In this document: positions 25,500-34,900 of the stretch, piece by piece
Layout: every line of letters begins with the position of its first letter
Numbering within the stretch: position 1 is the first letter of the stretch
NCBI GenBank assembly: GCA_016786585.1
Contig: JAEUUI010000008.1
Coordinates: forward strand, 248,001 to 312,000
Reading direction: 5' to 3'
DNA from: Cyclobacteriaceae bacterium
GTDB taxonomy: Bacteria; Bacteroidota; Bacteroidia; Cytophagales; Cyclobacteriaceae
DNA: 64,000 nt
The notes under the pieces: generated by a model
Seen by the model: the letters and a program-made list of their open reading frames with translations, nothing else
Databases searched by the model: none
Told to the model about the DNA's origin: nothing
Position numbers and translations under genes: made by a program

Positions 25500-27494
25500 A
25501 TGAAGTTGAGAATTGCTCTTAGTGTTTTTGTTCTGCTGATCGCGGTCAACGTTACCGTTGCTCAAAAGAAAACTATTTCGAAGACCGAACTGCGCGACAA
25601 GATTGCCGGTGCGTGGATTGGGCAGATGATCGGTAACATCTACGGATTGCCACACGAGAACAAATACGTAAACGCCCCGGGCGATGAAAGCAAGTGGCCT
25701 TATGGTTACACGAAAAATCTCGACAAGCTTAAGCAGTACAAGGGTGCGTTCTCCGATGACGATACCGATGTAGAATACATGTATTTGCTCACTATGGAAA
25801 AATACGGCCACGAACCGACTTATGAGCAGATGCGTGATGCGTGGATGTTTCATATCCGCGACCGTGTATGGCTTGCAAACCGTGGCGCACTCGGCCTGAT
25901 GCATTTCGGATATACTCCGCCTTTTACAGGAGACAAGAATATCAATCCTCACTGGTTTCAAATCGATCCGCAACTCATCAACGAAATCTGGGCGTACACG
26001 GCTCCCGGAATGGTAAAGTATGCTGCGCAGAAATCCGATTGGGCTGCACTGATTACCAGTGATGAATGGGGCGCTGAACCAACCGTAATGTATGGAGCAA
26101 TGTATGCTGCTGCATTCTTTGAAAAGGACATCCGTAGGCTCATCGATATCGGGTTAAAAGAATTACCGGTGAATGGACGCTACGCGCAGACCGTTCGCGA
26201 TATGATCGCGCTGCATCAGAAGTATCCGAACAACTGGCAGGACGCATGGAAGGAGATGGCCGGGAAGTATTATATCAATGAACCTGATCTTACTAAAACT
26301 ATCTGGAACGCAAACCTCAACGGAGCATGTGGCATCCTGGCCATGCTTTATGGAAAGGGTGATTTTCAGAAAACACTCGACCTGTCGTGCGCGATGGGGT
26401 TCGATGCCGATAACCAGGCTGCAACCGTTGCCGGGTTGCTCGGTATAATTTATGGCTTCAAAGGTCTGCCGGCAAATTTGTACCTGCCAATCGAAGGCTG
26501 GACAAAACCATTCAACGACACATACATCAACATTACCCGTCACGAGTTGCCGGATGCCAGCATACAGGATATGATCGACAGAACGTTAACGGTAACGCTT
26601 GATCTTATTAAAGCTGAAGGTGGTTCTGTAAGTGGGAAAGCAGGTGCTGAGAAAATCACCATCAACACCGCAGCCACGTTCGATGTGCCGGTAGAGTTTT
26701 ATGTTGGTCCTGCGCCACGCATGGAAGTTAACAAACCGGTTGACTTTGTTTTCTACAGCGATGCAAACAAGAAATATAACTGGACTTTGGCCGGTGGAAA
26801 TCTGCCGAAAGGCGTAACGTTTGAAAAAGGAAAGCTATCCGGTACACCGACCGTTCCCGGCAACTACAAAATCACCGTACAGCTTGATAACGGAAAGAAA
26901 TTCCTCAAAAAAGATTTTGATCTGCTCGTCCGCACCCAGAACATCGCGGGCTCCGCAACGAGCGTGTTGTCGAACGTAAATGAGCTTAACTGGAAAGTAA
27001 TTGATTCAGCATGGGTAACATTTGGAAAGTCGATGTATGCAACCACACCTGATCCGGTTCTTCGTGATGGAAAGTTCAATGGCACCGGCTCTGTTTTTTA
27101 TAGCCTGGCCGCAAAGGCTAAAATTCCGAAAGTAGACTACTATGGTTACGAATGGAAAGAAGAACAAAATATCGACATGATTGGCTTCTTTACCGGAGGA
27201 ATGGAAGAGTTCGGAGGCTGGTTCACGTCATTGAATGTTCAGTATAAAAACGCGGAAGGAAAATGGGTTCCGGTTGAACGGACGCTGATCAACCCACCGC
27301 TGCCGAAAACCGACGTTGTGTTTTTTCAACCGCATTTCGTGGAGTATATCATCAGCTTCGCTCCGGTAAAAACAAAAGCCATTCGGATTATCGGTGATGC
27401 CGCGATCCAGGATCACTGGAACAAATACACGAAGAAAGTTTCCGGGTTTACATCGATCAGTGAACTCAGTGTTTATAAGTCTGAAAGCAAATAG
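25500..27494 (+). CDS. Exported ADP-ribosylglycohydrolase with putative Ig-like domain
   Basis: Probable periplasmic or surface glycohydrolase of 664 aa, first of three paralogues. After a signal peptide (MKLRIALSVFVLLIAVNVTVAQ) comes the ADP-ribosylglycohydrolase (DraG/ARH) domain: KIAGAWIGQMIGNIYG at the start, metal-site acidic residues in AFSDDDTDVEYMYL, and the second metal cluster in GFDADNQAATVAGLLG. Residues about 400-480 form a putative Ig domain of the type LPKGVTFEKGKLSGTPTVPGNY, followed by a C-terminal beta-rich region. The family hydrolyses N- or O-glycosidic bonds to ribose. Export is unusual for classical DraG enzymes and suggests a catabolic role here. Confidence 0.88.
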   Translation: MKLRIALSVFVLLIAVNVTVAQKKTISKTELRDKIAGAWIGQMIGNIYGLPHENKYVNAPGDESKWPYGYTKNLDKLKQYKGAFSDDDTDVEYMYLLTMEKYGHEPTYEQMRDAWMFHIRDRVWLANRGALGLMHFGYTPPFTGDKNINPHWFQIDPQLINEIWAYTAPGMVKYAAQKSDWAALITSDEWGAEPTVMYGAMYAAAFFEKDIRRLIDIGLKELPVNGRYAQTVRDMIALHQKYPNNWQDAWKEMAGKYYINEPDLTKTIWNANLNGACGILAMLYGKGDFQKTLDLSCAMGFDADNQAATVAGLLGIIYGFKGLPANLYLPIEGWTKPFNDTYINITRHELPDASIQDMIDRTLTVTLDLIKAEGGSVSGKAGAEKITINTAATFDVPVEFYVGPAPRMEVNKPVDFVFYSDANKKYNWTLAGGNLPKGVTFEKGKLSGTPTVPGNYKITVQLDNGKKFLKKDFDLLVRTQNIAGSATSVLSNVNELNWKVIDSAWVTFGKSMYATTPDPVLRDGKFNGTGSVFYSLAAKAKIPKVDYYGYEWKEEQNIDMIGFFTGGMEEFGGWFTSLNVQYKNAEGKWVPVERTLINPPLPKTDVVFFQPHFVEYIISFAPVKTKAIRIIGDAAIQDHWNKYTKKVSGFTSISELSVYKSESK

Positions 27495-27495
27495 A

Positions 27496-29151
27496 ATGAA
27501 GTTGGTTATTAATAATTTTTGGTTGTTGTTGATTGTGTGTGTGATAGCTTCCGGTTGCAAGCCGGAGGCTACCACCGCTTCTGATGATGTATTGTCGAAG
27601 GAGTCGGTCACCATGTCAAAAATTTCGCTTCAGGATAAAATCAAGGGTGGATGGGCCGGTCAAACCATTGGTGTGGTTTACGGAGCGCCTGTTGAGTTCA
27701 AGTATCAGGGATCATTGATAGACGACAAGATGAATATCCCGTGGAATGAACATTATGTGAAATACTGGTGGGATAAGAAGCCGGGATTGTTTGATGACAT
27801 CTATACCGACCTGAACTTTGTTAAAGCATTTCAGAATCATGGATTAAATGCAACGTCCGATTCGATCGCTCATCACTGGTCGAATACCGCGTATCACCTC
27901 GCGCACGCAAACCAGGCTTCACGTTATAACATCTTAAACGGAATCATGCCCCCGGCATCAGGATTCTGGAAGAACAACCCCCATGCAGACGATATCGATT
28001 TTCAAATCGAAGCTGATTTTATCGGCCTGATGGCCCCCGGAATGGTGAATGCCGCAACCGACATAGCTGATCGTGTTGGGCACGTGATGAATAGCGGAGA
28101 CGGTTGGTATGGCGGGGTGTTCGTGTCAGCGATGTACTCACTGGCGTTTGTATCGAACGATCCGGTATATATCGTAGAGCAGGCAATCAAGACCATCCCT
28201 GCTGGAACGAAGTTTCACGATTGCATCGCGGATGTAATTGCGTGGCATAAGCAATATCCCAACGACTGGAAGCAAACGTGGTTTGAAGTTCAAAAGAAAT
28301 GGAACCTGGACGTTGGTTGTCCGAAAGGCGCATTCCTCGGGTTTAACATCGATGCAAAGATTAATTCTGCGTACGTAGCAATCGGAATGCTGTACGGTAA
28401 CGGTGACTTCACGAAGTCGGTTGACATCGCAGCGCGTTGCGGTCAGGATGCTGACTGCAATCCGGCAACGGTAGGAGGTGTGCTCGGTGTGATGCTGGGG
28501 TATGATAAAATACCTGCGTTCTGGCTAAAGGCCTTACAAGAGATTGAGCATGATAATTTCGAGAACACGGACGTGTCACTTGCCAAAGCGTATACGTGGA
28601 GTTTCAGTCACGCTCTTGCGATGATTGAACAACAAGGCGGTAAAATCTCCGGTGACAAAATTACCATTCCGCTCACGAAGCCGGTCGCTGTGAAATTCGA
28701 ACAGAATTTTGAGAAGACCTTTCTGGTTGAACGAAGCAAAATCGACAAGTCATTCACCGATGAAATCACCCTGGAATTTACCGGTAACGGGTATCTGCTC
28801 TACGGCAACATGGTGAAACGGGCAAAGATTGATCCTGACTATGTCGATCGCATTGCAAAACGTACCTATGGTTCAGAGCCACTCGGGCTTGCAGAGATAA
28901 ACGATCCGTATGTTGCTATCATGCATGTGTACACCGATGGCATTGTTACCGATACCATTTCGTTGCCGATGATGAATACTGCCCGCAAGCTTGAACCCTC
29001 ATGGAACTACCAGATGCCCGAAGGCAAGCACACCATTCGTCTTAAATGGATCAATCCGGATAAAGGCTATGAATACCGCATCAACGATATGGTTGTGTAT
29101 TCGGAGAATGAACCAAAAAGTAATCTTCCTGTAAGCGACAAAAAACAATGA
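27496..29151 (+). CDS. ADP-ribosylglycohydrolase lipoprotein, second paralogue
   Basis: Predicted lipoprotein (lipobox in VIASGCKPEA), 551 aa from the ATG at 27496; longer in-frame readings overlap the preceding gene and lack a signal peptide. The glycohydrolase domain shows KIKGGWAGQTIGVVYG, the acidic metal site in LFDDIYTDLNFV and the second cluster CGQDADCNPATVGGVLG. The centre carries NPHADDIDFQIEADFIG, shared with the next gene. The last ~130 residues form a beta-rich domain (GNGYLLYGNMVKRAK, PEGKHTIRLKWINPDKG) that may bind carbohydrate. It is much closer to the following paralogue than to the preceding one, indicating a recent tandem duplication. Its stop overlaps the next start by four bases. 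Confidence 0.87.
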   Translation: MKLVINNFWLLLIVCVIASGCKPEATTASDDVLSKESVTMSKISLQDKIKGGWAGQTIGVVYGAPVEFKYQGSLIDDKMNIPWNEHYVKYWWDKKPGLFDDIYTDLNFVKAFQNHGLNATSDSIAHHWSNTAYHLAHANQASRYNILNGIMPPASGFWKNNPHADDIDFQIEADFIGLMAPGMVNAATDIADRVGHVMNSGDGWYGGVFVSAMYSLAFVSNDPVYIVEQAIKTIPAGTKFHDCIADVIAWHKQYPNDWKQTWFEVQKKWNLDVGCPKGAFLGFNIDAKINSAYVAIGMLYGNGDFTKSVDIAARCGQDADCNPATVGGVLGVMLGYDKIPAFWLKALQEIEHDNFENTDVSLAKAYTWSFSHALAMIEQQGGKISGDKITIPLTKPVAVKFEQNFEKTFLVERSKIDKSFTDEITLEFTGNGYLLYGNMVKRAKIDPDYVDRIAKRTYGSEPLGLAEINDPYVAIMHVYTDGIVTDTISLPMMNTARKLEPSWNYQMPEGKHTIRLKWINPDKGYEYRINDMVVYSENEPKSNLPVSDKKQ

Positions 29152-30722
29152 AGAGAGCCTTAGTCTATAGTATCTGTGTGCTGTTAATGGCAGCTTCCTG
29201 CAGAAAGAGGGAACTTGAATCAAGTGCGTTGCCTGAACGTTTCTCGATTTCAACAGAAGCGTTGAAAGATAAAATCCGCGGAGGCTGGGCGGGGCAAACC
29301 ATCGGCTGCACATTTGGCGGACCAACAGAATTCAAATTTAAAGGAACACTCATTCAGGACTATCAGCCGATCATCTGGCACGACCACTATATTAAAGAAA
29401 CATTCGAGATTGATCCGGGTCTGTACGATGATGTCTACATCGACATGACATTCGTAGAGATTCTTGAGAAATATGGGTTAAATGCCCCGGTGGATTCTTT
29501 CGCTTTGTCGTTTGCGCGTGACGATTACAAGCTCTGGCATGCCAATCAGGCGGCACGCTATAACATCCTCAATGGAATCATGCCACCGGCATCCGGTCAT
29601 TGGATGAATAACCCGCATGCGGATGATATTGATTTCCAGATTGAGGCCGACTTCGCGGGCATGATGACTCCCGGAATGATCAACGCCTCATCAATCATTT
29701 GCGACAGCATCGGCCATATTATGAACTATGGCGATGGTTTTTACGGAGGCGCTTTTATGTCGGCTATGTACTCGGCCGCTTACGTGACAGACGATATAGA
29801 ACTGGTTGTTAGCGAAGCATTAAAAATCATTCCTCCCGAAAGCAAGTTTTACAAAACCATTGCCGATGTTATTGCCTGGCATAAACAGTACCCGGATGAC
29901 TGGAAAAAGGCCTGGTTTGAAATCGAGAAAAATCATTCATCTGATAAAGGTTGTTCGGAAGGTGTGTTCAATGCCTTCAATATCGATGCAAGCCTGAATG
30001 CAGCCTATGTTGTGATGGGATTATTGTATGGTGAAAAAGACTTCTTCAAAACCATGGACGTTGCCACACGATGCGGTCAGGATTCGGATTGTAATCCCGC
30101 AACCGCTGCGGGTATCCTCGGAGTGATGATCGGATATAAAAATATTCCGAAGTACTGGAAGCCTGCGCTGGAGGAAGCCGAGGACCTGAAGTTTCCGTAC
30201 ATGGATATTTCACTCCGTCAGATTTATGACTTGAGCTTCAAGCACGCACTGGCAGTCGTGCGCGCAAATGGAGGTACAATTTCGGATTCATTAATCGCAA
30301 TCAACGTTCAGCAACCTCAAGCGCTAAAGCTTGAGCAATCTTTCGAAGGCTTGTATCCCGCATCGGAGTTGTTAATACGTAAAGATCATCTCGACGATCC
30401 GATTGTTGTGGATTTTACCGGGAATGGTGTAGTGGTGTTGGGGAATCTCAGGAGTGTATGCGGTGCATCGCAGAGTGATTACGTGGCATTGCTGGATGTT
30501 TATGTTGATGGAAAGAACACCGGGCAGATGAAAATGCCATTCGACTACATCGTTCGTAAATACGACATCTATCACAACTATTCACTGCCACTAGGCAAGC
30601 ATAAAATTGAAATTAAGTGGACGAATCCAAATCCGGATTTCAGAATGTATTTAAAGTCGGTGGTCACGTACGGTGATTCACCGGTGAAATCGATTGATCC
30701 TGTGGTTGCAAACGAAAAATGA
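29148..30722 (+). CDS. ADP-ribosylglycohydrolase lipoprotein, third paralogue
   Basis: Predicted lipoprotein (lipobox in LLMAASCRKR), 524 aa. Domain order matches the second paralogue: KIRGGWAGQTIGCTFG, LYDDVYIDMTFV, NPHADDIDFQIEADFAG, CGQDSDCNPATAAGILG, then a C-terminal beta-domain (LPLGKHKIEIKWTNPNPD). Metal-binding aspartates are retained, so it is probably active. The start overlaps the previous gene (ATGA), and the double-domain esterase gene begins one base after its stop. Divergence in the substrate-side loops between the three paralogues suggests different ribosides or different linkages. Confidence 0.87.
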   Translation: MKRALVYSICVLLMAASCRKRELESSALPERFSISTEALKDKIRGGWAGQTIGCTFGGPTEFKFKGTLIQDYQPIIWHDHYIKETFEIDPGLYDDVYIDMTFVEILEKYGLNAPVDSFALSFARDDYKLWHANQAARYNILNGIMPPASGHWMNNPHADDIDFQIEADFAGMMTPGMINASSIICDSIGHIMNYGDGFYGGAFMSAMYSAAYVTDDIELVVSEALKIIPPESKFYKTIADVIAWHKQYPDDWKKAWFEIEKNHSSDKGCSEGVFNAFNIDASLNAAYVVMGLLYGEKDFFKTMDVATRCGQDSDCNPATAAGILGVMIGYKNIPKYWKPALEEAEDLKFPYMDISLRQIYDLSFKHALAVVRANGGTISDSLIAINVQQPQALKLEQSFEGLYPASELLIRKDHLDDPIVVDFTGNGVVVLGNLRSVCGASQSDYVALLDVYVDGKNTGQMKMPFDYIVRKYDIYHNYSLPLGKHKIEIKWTNPNPDFRMYLKSVVTYGDSPVKSIDPVVANEK

Positions 30723-30723
30723 T

Positions 30724-32295
30724 ATGAAGGGGAGGCTGATGTTTGTGGTGTTAGTGCTCATCCTGGTAACAGGATGTTCGGATGATGAACCGAAAAAGGT
30801 TACGGTGCCTTTCGTGCGGTTGCGTGAAGATCAGATTCTGCAAAGCTCGGTACTCAATCGCGCAGTTGAATACGCAGTGTTGTTACCTGCCGGGTACGAT
30901 GAGTCGGAAGAGACTTATCCGGTGGTGTATCTGCTGCATGGCTATGGTGATGATGAAACTGCCTGGTATAAAAACGGTGGACTTCAGTTTTTTGTGGATA
31001 AATACATTGCCGAAACAGTTCCAATGATCTACGTGATGCCGCAAGGTTTCAATACGTATTACATCGATAAATACAACGGCACGTTTCCGTACATGGACAT
31101 GTTTGTAAATGAGCTGGTTCCTGAAATTGACGCACGGTTCCGCACCAAGCCCGACAAATCACAACGGGCGGTCATGGGCTACTCGATGGGAGGGTATGGC
31201 GCGCTGATTTTACCGGCCATGCACCCGGAAGTTTTCTCGATCAGTATCCCGTTAAGCATGTCTTTCCGGACGGACGAGCAATACATTGCTGAGTCGCAAC
31301 AGGCGTTCGATAATCAATGGGCTCCCAACTTTGGTCCCGCAAAGGGTGTGTCGGGTGCTGCCCGGATCACGCAGTATTTTAAAGACAGAAGTCCCTTCTA
31401 CTTCTTTCAGGAAGAGGATTTGAATGCATACAACGATGTAAAGTTTCTGATCGACTGCGGGGATGATGAAGAAGCGCTGATTTTTACGATCAACAATCTT
31501 CATTCACTGATGCGCAACAAGGGTATCGCGCATGAGTATCGCGTACGAAGTGGTGGCCATTCTTTCGATTACTGGAAAAAATCATATCCTGAGGCATTGA
31601 AATTTATCAGCAATGCTGTTCAAGGGGTTCCATATCCAACGGAGCCTGCTCCGGCAGAGGCGGGCACATTGATCAGCGAAAGCGAAATTGAATCTGCTGA
31701 CGTATCGGGTATTAGCCTGAATATTCTAACACCTGCTGACTATTCCGCTACAACAGTCGAATACCCGGTTTTGTATCTCATGCATGACCCAGGCGCAAAT
31801 GCGCAAGCCAATCGCGTTAAGACATTCTCGCTGCTGCGCAACGCGATGATCGCGGCTAAAATACCACAGTCGGTTGTTGTTGAGATCAATGAAACGCTGG
31901 CAGACGATGAAAAAATCGATGAGATAATCGCGTACGTTGACGGAGCGTATCGAACAAAAGATCTTCGGGCGAATCGTGTCATTGTGGGAAACGGATCATT
32001 GGCCTTGAATGCTCTGATGTTGGCAGACGAGTCAGACAACTTTAGTGATTGCTTTATTTTCAACGCGCAGCTGCCGGACGAAGGTGCCGATGTTTCGGGA
32101 GATGTGTTTTACTATGTTGACGGAACCGATAAGAATGCAAGCTTCAAGGGGTATGAAAACCTGTATCTCAAAATCAGGAACGATGGCACGGATGGCTACG
32201 AGTACCGTGTGCGTCAGGGCGCTGAATCTCACCAGGCATTCTTAAACGGACTTAACGAATCGTTTTCATCCTTAAAAGAAAGTCTTACCCGATGA
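30724..32295 (+). CDS. Tandem esterase lipoprotein, second domain degenerate
   Basis: Lipoprotein (lipobox in VLILVTGCSDD) of 523 aa with two alpha/beta-hydrolase (esterase D/PF00756-like) domains. Domain 1 (about 25-290) is intact: YPVVYLLHGYGDDETAW, the nucleophile in GYSMGGYGAL and a C-terminal His in RSGGHSFDYW. Domain 2 (about 315-515) keeps the fold pattern (YPVLYLMHDPG) but the nucleophile elbow reads GNGSLALNAL, with Gly where Ser should be. It is therefore probably non-catalytic. The enzyme may remove acyl groups from the locus substrate. The start at 30724 follows the previous stop by one base; the next gene overlaps by ATGA. Confidence 0.82.
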   Translation: MKGRLMFVVLVLILVTGCSDDEPKKVTVPFVRLREDQILQSSVLNRAVEYAVLLPAGYDESEETYPVVYLLHGYGDDETAWYKNGGLQFFVDKYIAETVPMIYVMPQGFNTYYIDKYNGTFPYMDMFVNELVPEIDARFRTKPDKSQRAVMGYSMGGYGALILPAMHPEVFSISIPLSMSFRTDEQYIAESQQAFDNQWAPNFGPAKGVSGAARITQYFKDRSPFYFFQEEDLNAYNDVKFLIDCGDDEEALIFTINNLHSLMRNKGIAHEYRVRSGGHSFDYWKKSYPEALKFISNAVQGVPYPTEPAPAEAGTLISESEIESADVSGISLNILTPADYSATTVEYPVLYLMHDPGANAQANRVKTFSLLRNAMIAAKIPQSVVVEINETLADDEKIDEIIAYVDGAYRTKDLRANRVIVGNGSLALNALMLADESDNFSDCFIFNAQLPDEGADVSGDVFYYVDGTDKNASFKGYENLYLKIRNDGTDGYEYRVRQGAESHQAFLNGLNESFSSLKESLTR

Positions 32296-33839
32296 AAACA
32301 TTGAGACTAATCATATTGATTGTTTTTTCCGGAGCATCAGTCAGCTATGCTCAAAAGCCACGCATTGAAGAGGGGGTTGCGATGAGCAGTAAAATTTTAG
32401 CGCAGGATGTAAAGTATTCAATCATTCTTCCGGAAGACTACTACACGTCAAAGAAAAGCTACCCGGTTGTTTATCTGCTGCATGGCTTGGGCGATAACGA
32501 ATCTTCCTGGCTTGAATACGGACAGATAAGCCAGGTCGCGGATGCGGCCGTGAAGAAGAAAGAAATCGTGCCGATGATTTACGTGATGCCTGCCGGATAT
32601 CGCAATTACTATGTAAACGACTATGCCGGTAAGTTTTTGTACGAGGATATGTTTATAAAAGAACTTGTTCCCTATATCGATTCGCATTACAGAACCCTTG
32701 CCGATAAATCACAGCGTGCAACATTAGGTTACTCCATGGGTGGCTTTGGTGCGTTAGTTCTGCCACTCCGTAACCCGGATGTCTTTACCGTCAGCGTGCC
32801 TTTGAGTATCTCCGTTCGTACGGATAGTCAGTACATGACAGAAGAAGCTTCCGGTTGGGATGATCAATGGGGCAGATTATTCGGGGCGGTGGGTGTAACA
32901 GGTGAAGGTAGGATCACGGAGTACTATAAACAGCATTCTCCGTTTCACATTTTTGCACAAAGCGATTTAAGTTCATTACGGAACCTAAGGTTATACGTCG
33001 ATAATGGCGATGATGAAGAAACCCTTTGCCGGAGTAACGAAGAACTGCACATGCTTTTACGCGACAGGAAATTTCCGCACGAGTTCCGGGTGCGTAATGG
33101 GGGGCACGAGTTTCAATATTGGCGCGATGCGCTTCCAAATGGACTGCACTTCATCAGTGATGCATTTGAAAGAAAACCATATCGGGGTGATGTCAAAAAT
33201 TTGACTCCGGCTGCAAACGTTTCCAACTCACTAAAGATTGTTAACGAAAGCGGGTTCGAAATTCTCCTCCCGGCAGAATATGAAAGAACAAACCGGCTGT
33301 ACCCGGTGCTGTATGTTATTGGAAATCTGACAGCATCTTCAAAAGATAAGATCAGTGCGCATATCTCACTTTCTATCGCAAATGCAACGCTCACACCTTT
33401 GATCACCGTGTTTGTCGATTCAAAACAAACGGATGTTGTTGCTTCTGTCGTTCCGGCTGTCGAAAAGAAATATCGGGCAAGAATTGGATGGCGTTTCCGG
33501 GCATTGATCGGAATAGAAGCAGGCGGAACAGTTGCGCTCGAAAGCGCACTTATTCCGGAGACGTTTACTTCTTGCGTGCTTTTCGATGTGCCCATTGATT
33601 GTGACGCGCTCAAATCAGGTGTTCAGACCAGTAAAAAGCAACTCAGCCGCACATGGTTTTTTATGTATAGTACCGACAAAGGCGAAGCTTATCAGGGTAA
33701 TGGCTGTGCGCATATCTACCTGCGTGATGAAGAAGTTTATCACGAATACCGTGTGCAGGAGGGGAAGGGCGGGGAGGCGTGGATACTCAATAACCTTGAT
33801 GAGGCATTAACCTTCACACAACGTAAAATTCACCGATAG
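32292..33839 (+). CDS. Tandem exported esterase, second paralogue, second domain degenerate
   Basis: Exported (signal peptide MKTLRLIILIVFSGASVSYAQ) two-domain esterase-like protein, 515 aa, homologous throughout to the preceding gene. Domain 1 carries YPVVYLLHGLGDNESSW, nucleophile Ser in GYSMGGFGAL, and His in RNGGHEFQYW, so it should be active. Domain 2 (about 310-510) has GIEAGGTVAL at the nucleophile elbow, with Glu in place of Ser, and no obvious catalytic His. Unlike its neighbour it has a signal peptidase I-type signal rather than a lipobox, so it may be soluble in the periplasm. The permease gene follows after 19 bases. Confidence 0.82.
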   Translation: MKTLRLIILIVFSGASVSYAQKPRIEEGVAMSSKILAQDVKYSIILPEDYYTSKKSYPVVYLLHGLGDNESSWLEYGQISQVADAAVKKKEIVPMIYVMPAGYRNYYVNDYAGKFLYEDMFIKELVPYIDSHYRTLADKSQRATLGYSMGGFGALVLPLRNPDVFTVSVPLSISVRTDSQYMTEEASGWDDQWGRLFGAVGVTGEGRITEYYKQHSPFHIFAQSDLSSLRNLRLYVDNGDDEETLCRSNEELHMLLRDRKFPHEFRVRNGGHEFQYWRDALPNGLHFISDAFERKPYRGDVKNLTPAANVSNSLKIVNESGFEILLPAEYERTNRLYPVLYVIGNLTASSKDKISAHISLSIANATLTPLITVFVDSKQTDVVASVVPAVEKKYRARIGWRFRALIGIEAGGTVALESALIPETFTSCVLFDVPIDCDALKSGVQTSKKQLSRTWFFMYSTDKGEAYQGNGCAHIYLRDEEVYHEYRVQEGKGGEAWILNNLDEALTFTQRKIHR

Positions 33840-33858
33840 TAAACCTAACCTATAAACT

Positions 33859-34863
33859 ATGTATATCATCAGCAGCTATTCTCTCGCAGTCTTTTTCTGC
33901 ATCATCACGATGCTGTGCTGGGGCTCGTGGGGTAACACGCAAAAACTGGCCGCCAAAACCTGGCGCTATGAATTATTTTATTGGGACTACGTAATCGGCA
34001 TTGTGCTGCTTTCGGTTGTGTTTGGATTTACGCTTGGAAGCATGGGCGAGCAGGGAAGAAGCTTTACAACTGACCTGGCGCAGGTAAGCAGCGACAATTT
34101 GTGGAGTGCGATCCTGGGCGGAGTAATCTTCAATGCATCAAACATCTTGTTGTCAGCGTCCATTTCCATTGCCGGAATGGCTGTGGCGTTCCCGGTAGGC
34201 GTGGGCCTTGCACTTGTGCTGGGTGTTATCCTGAATTATAACAGCGCATCGAAAGATGATCCGATAATTCTGTTCGCGGGTGTTGCACTGATCATGGTGG
34301 CAATCATTTTTAACGGCATTGCTTCGGGAAAAATGGCAACAGGCGATAAGAAATCATCTTCCAAGGGAATCTGGCTCGCGGTTATCGCAGGGATATTGAT
34401 GTCGTTCTTCTACCGTTTTGTAGCGGCCGCGATGGATGTAAACAATTTCGAATCGCCCACACCGGGAATGATGACACCGTACACGGCCTTTTTTGTTTTT
34501 GCGATCGGCATGCTCATCAGCAACTTCCCGTTCAACACATTGATTATGAAAAAGCCGTTTGTTGGTGCGCCTGTGACGTACAAAGATTATTTCAGCGGAA
34601 GCTTCAGTACGCATCTCGTGGGTGTTGCCGGAGGGCTAATCTGGGGACTCGGAACCGTGCTTAGTTATATGTCGGCAGGTAAAGCGGGTGCCGCCATCTC
34701 GTATGCGCTGGGTCAGGGTGCAACAATGGTGGCTGCATTCTGGGGTGTGTTCATCTGGAAAGAATTTAAAGGAGCCAGTGCGCGTGTTAACGTACTGCTG
34801 TTCTTCATGTTTTTACTTTTTATCTCAGGCCTCGCACTCATCATTGTGTCGGGAGGCAATTAA
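33859..34863 (+). CDS. GRP-family sugar permease (probable ribose transporter)
   Basis: Inner-membrane permease of 334 aa with about ten hydrophobic segments. It belongs to the glucose/ribose porter branch of the drug/metabolite transporter superfamily: CWGSWGNTQKLAAKTWRYELFYWDY at the N-terminus, FPVGVGLALVLGVILNY in the first half and GGLIWGLGTVLSYMSAGKAGAAISYALGQG in the second. With ribokinase as the only sugar kinase in the locus, ribose is the most likely cargo. Nucleosides or other small sugars are possible. It corresponds to the inner-membrane step of the riboside pathway. Confidence 0.85.
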   Translation: MYIISSYSLAVFFCIITMLCWGSWGNTQKLAAKTWRYELFYWDYVIGIVLLSVVFGFTLGSMGEQGRSFTTDLAQVSSDNLWSAILGGVIFNASNILLSASISIAGMAVAFPVGVGLALVLGVILNYNSASKDDPIILFAGVALIMVAIIFNGIASGKMATGDKKSSSKGIWLAVIAGILMSFFYRFVAAAMDVNNFESPTPGMMTPYTAFFVFAIGMLISNFPFNTLIMKKPFVGAPVTYKDYFSGSFSTHLVGVAGGLIWGLGTVLSYMSAGKAGAAISYALGQGATMVAAFWGVFIWKEFKGASARVNVLLFFMFLLFISGLALIIVSGGN

Positions 34864-34900
34864 ACAATTAAACTAACTAATAACCTAAAACAATTTAGCT

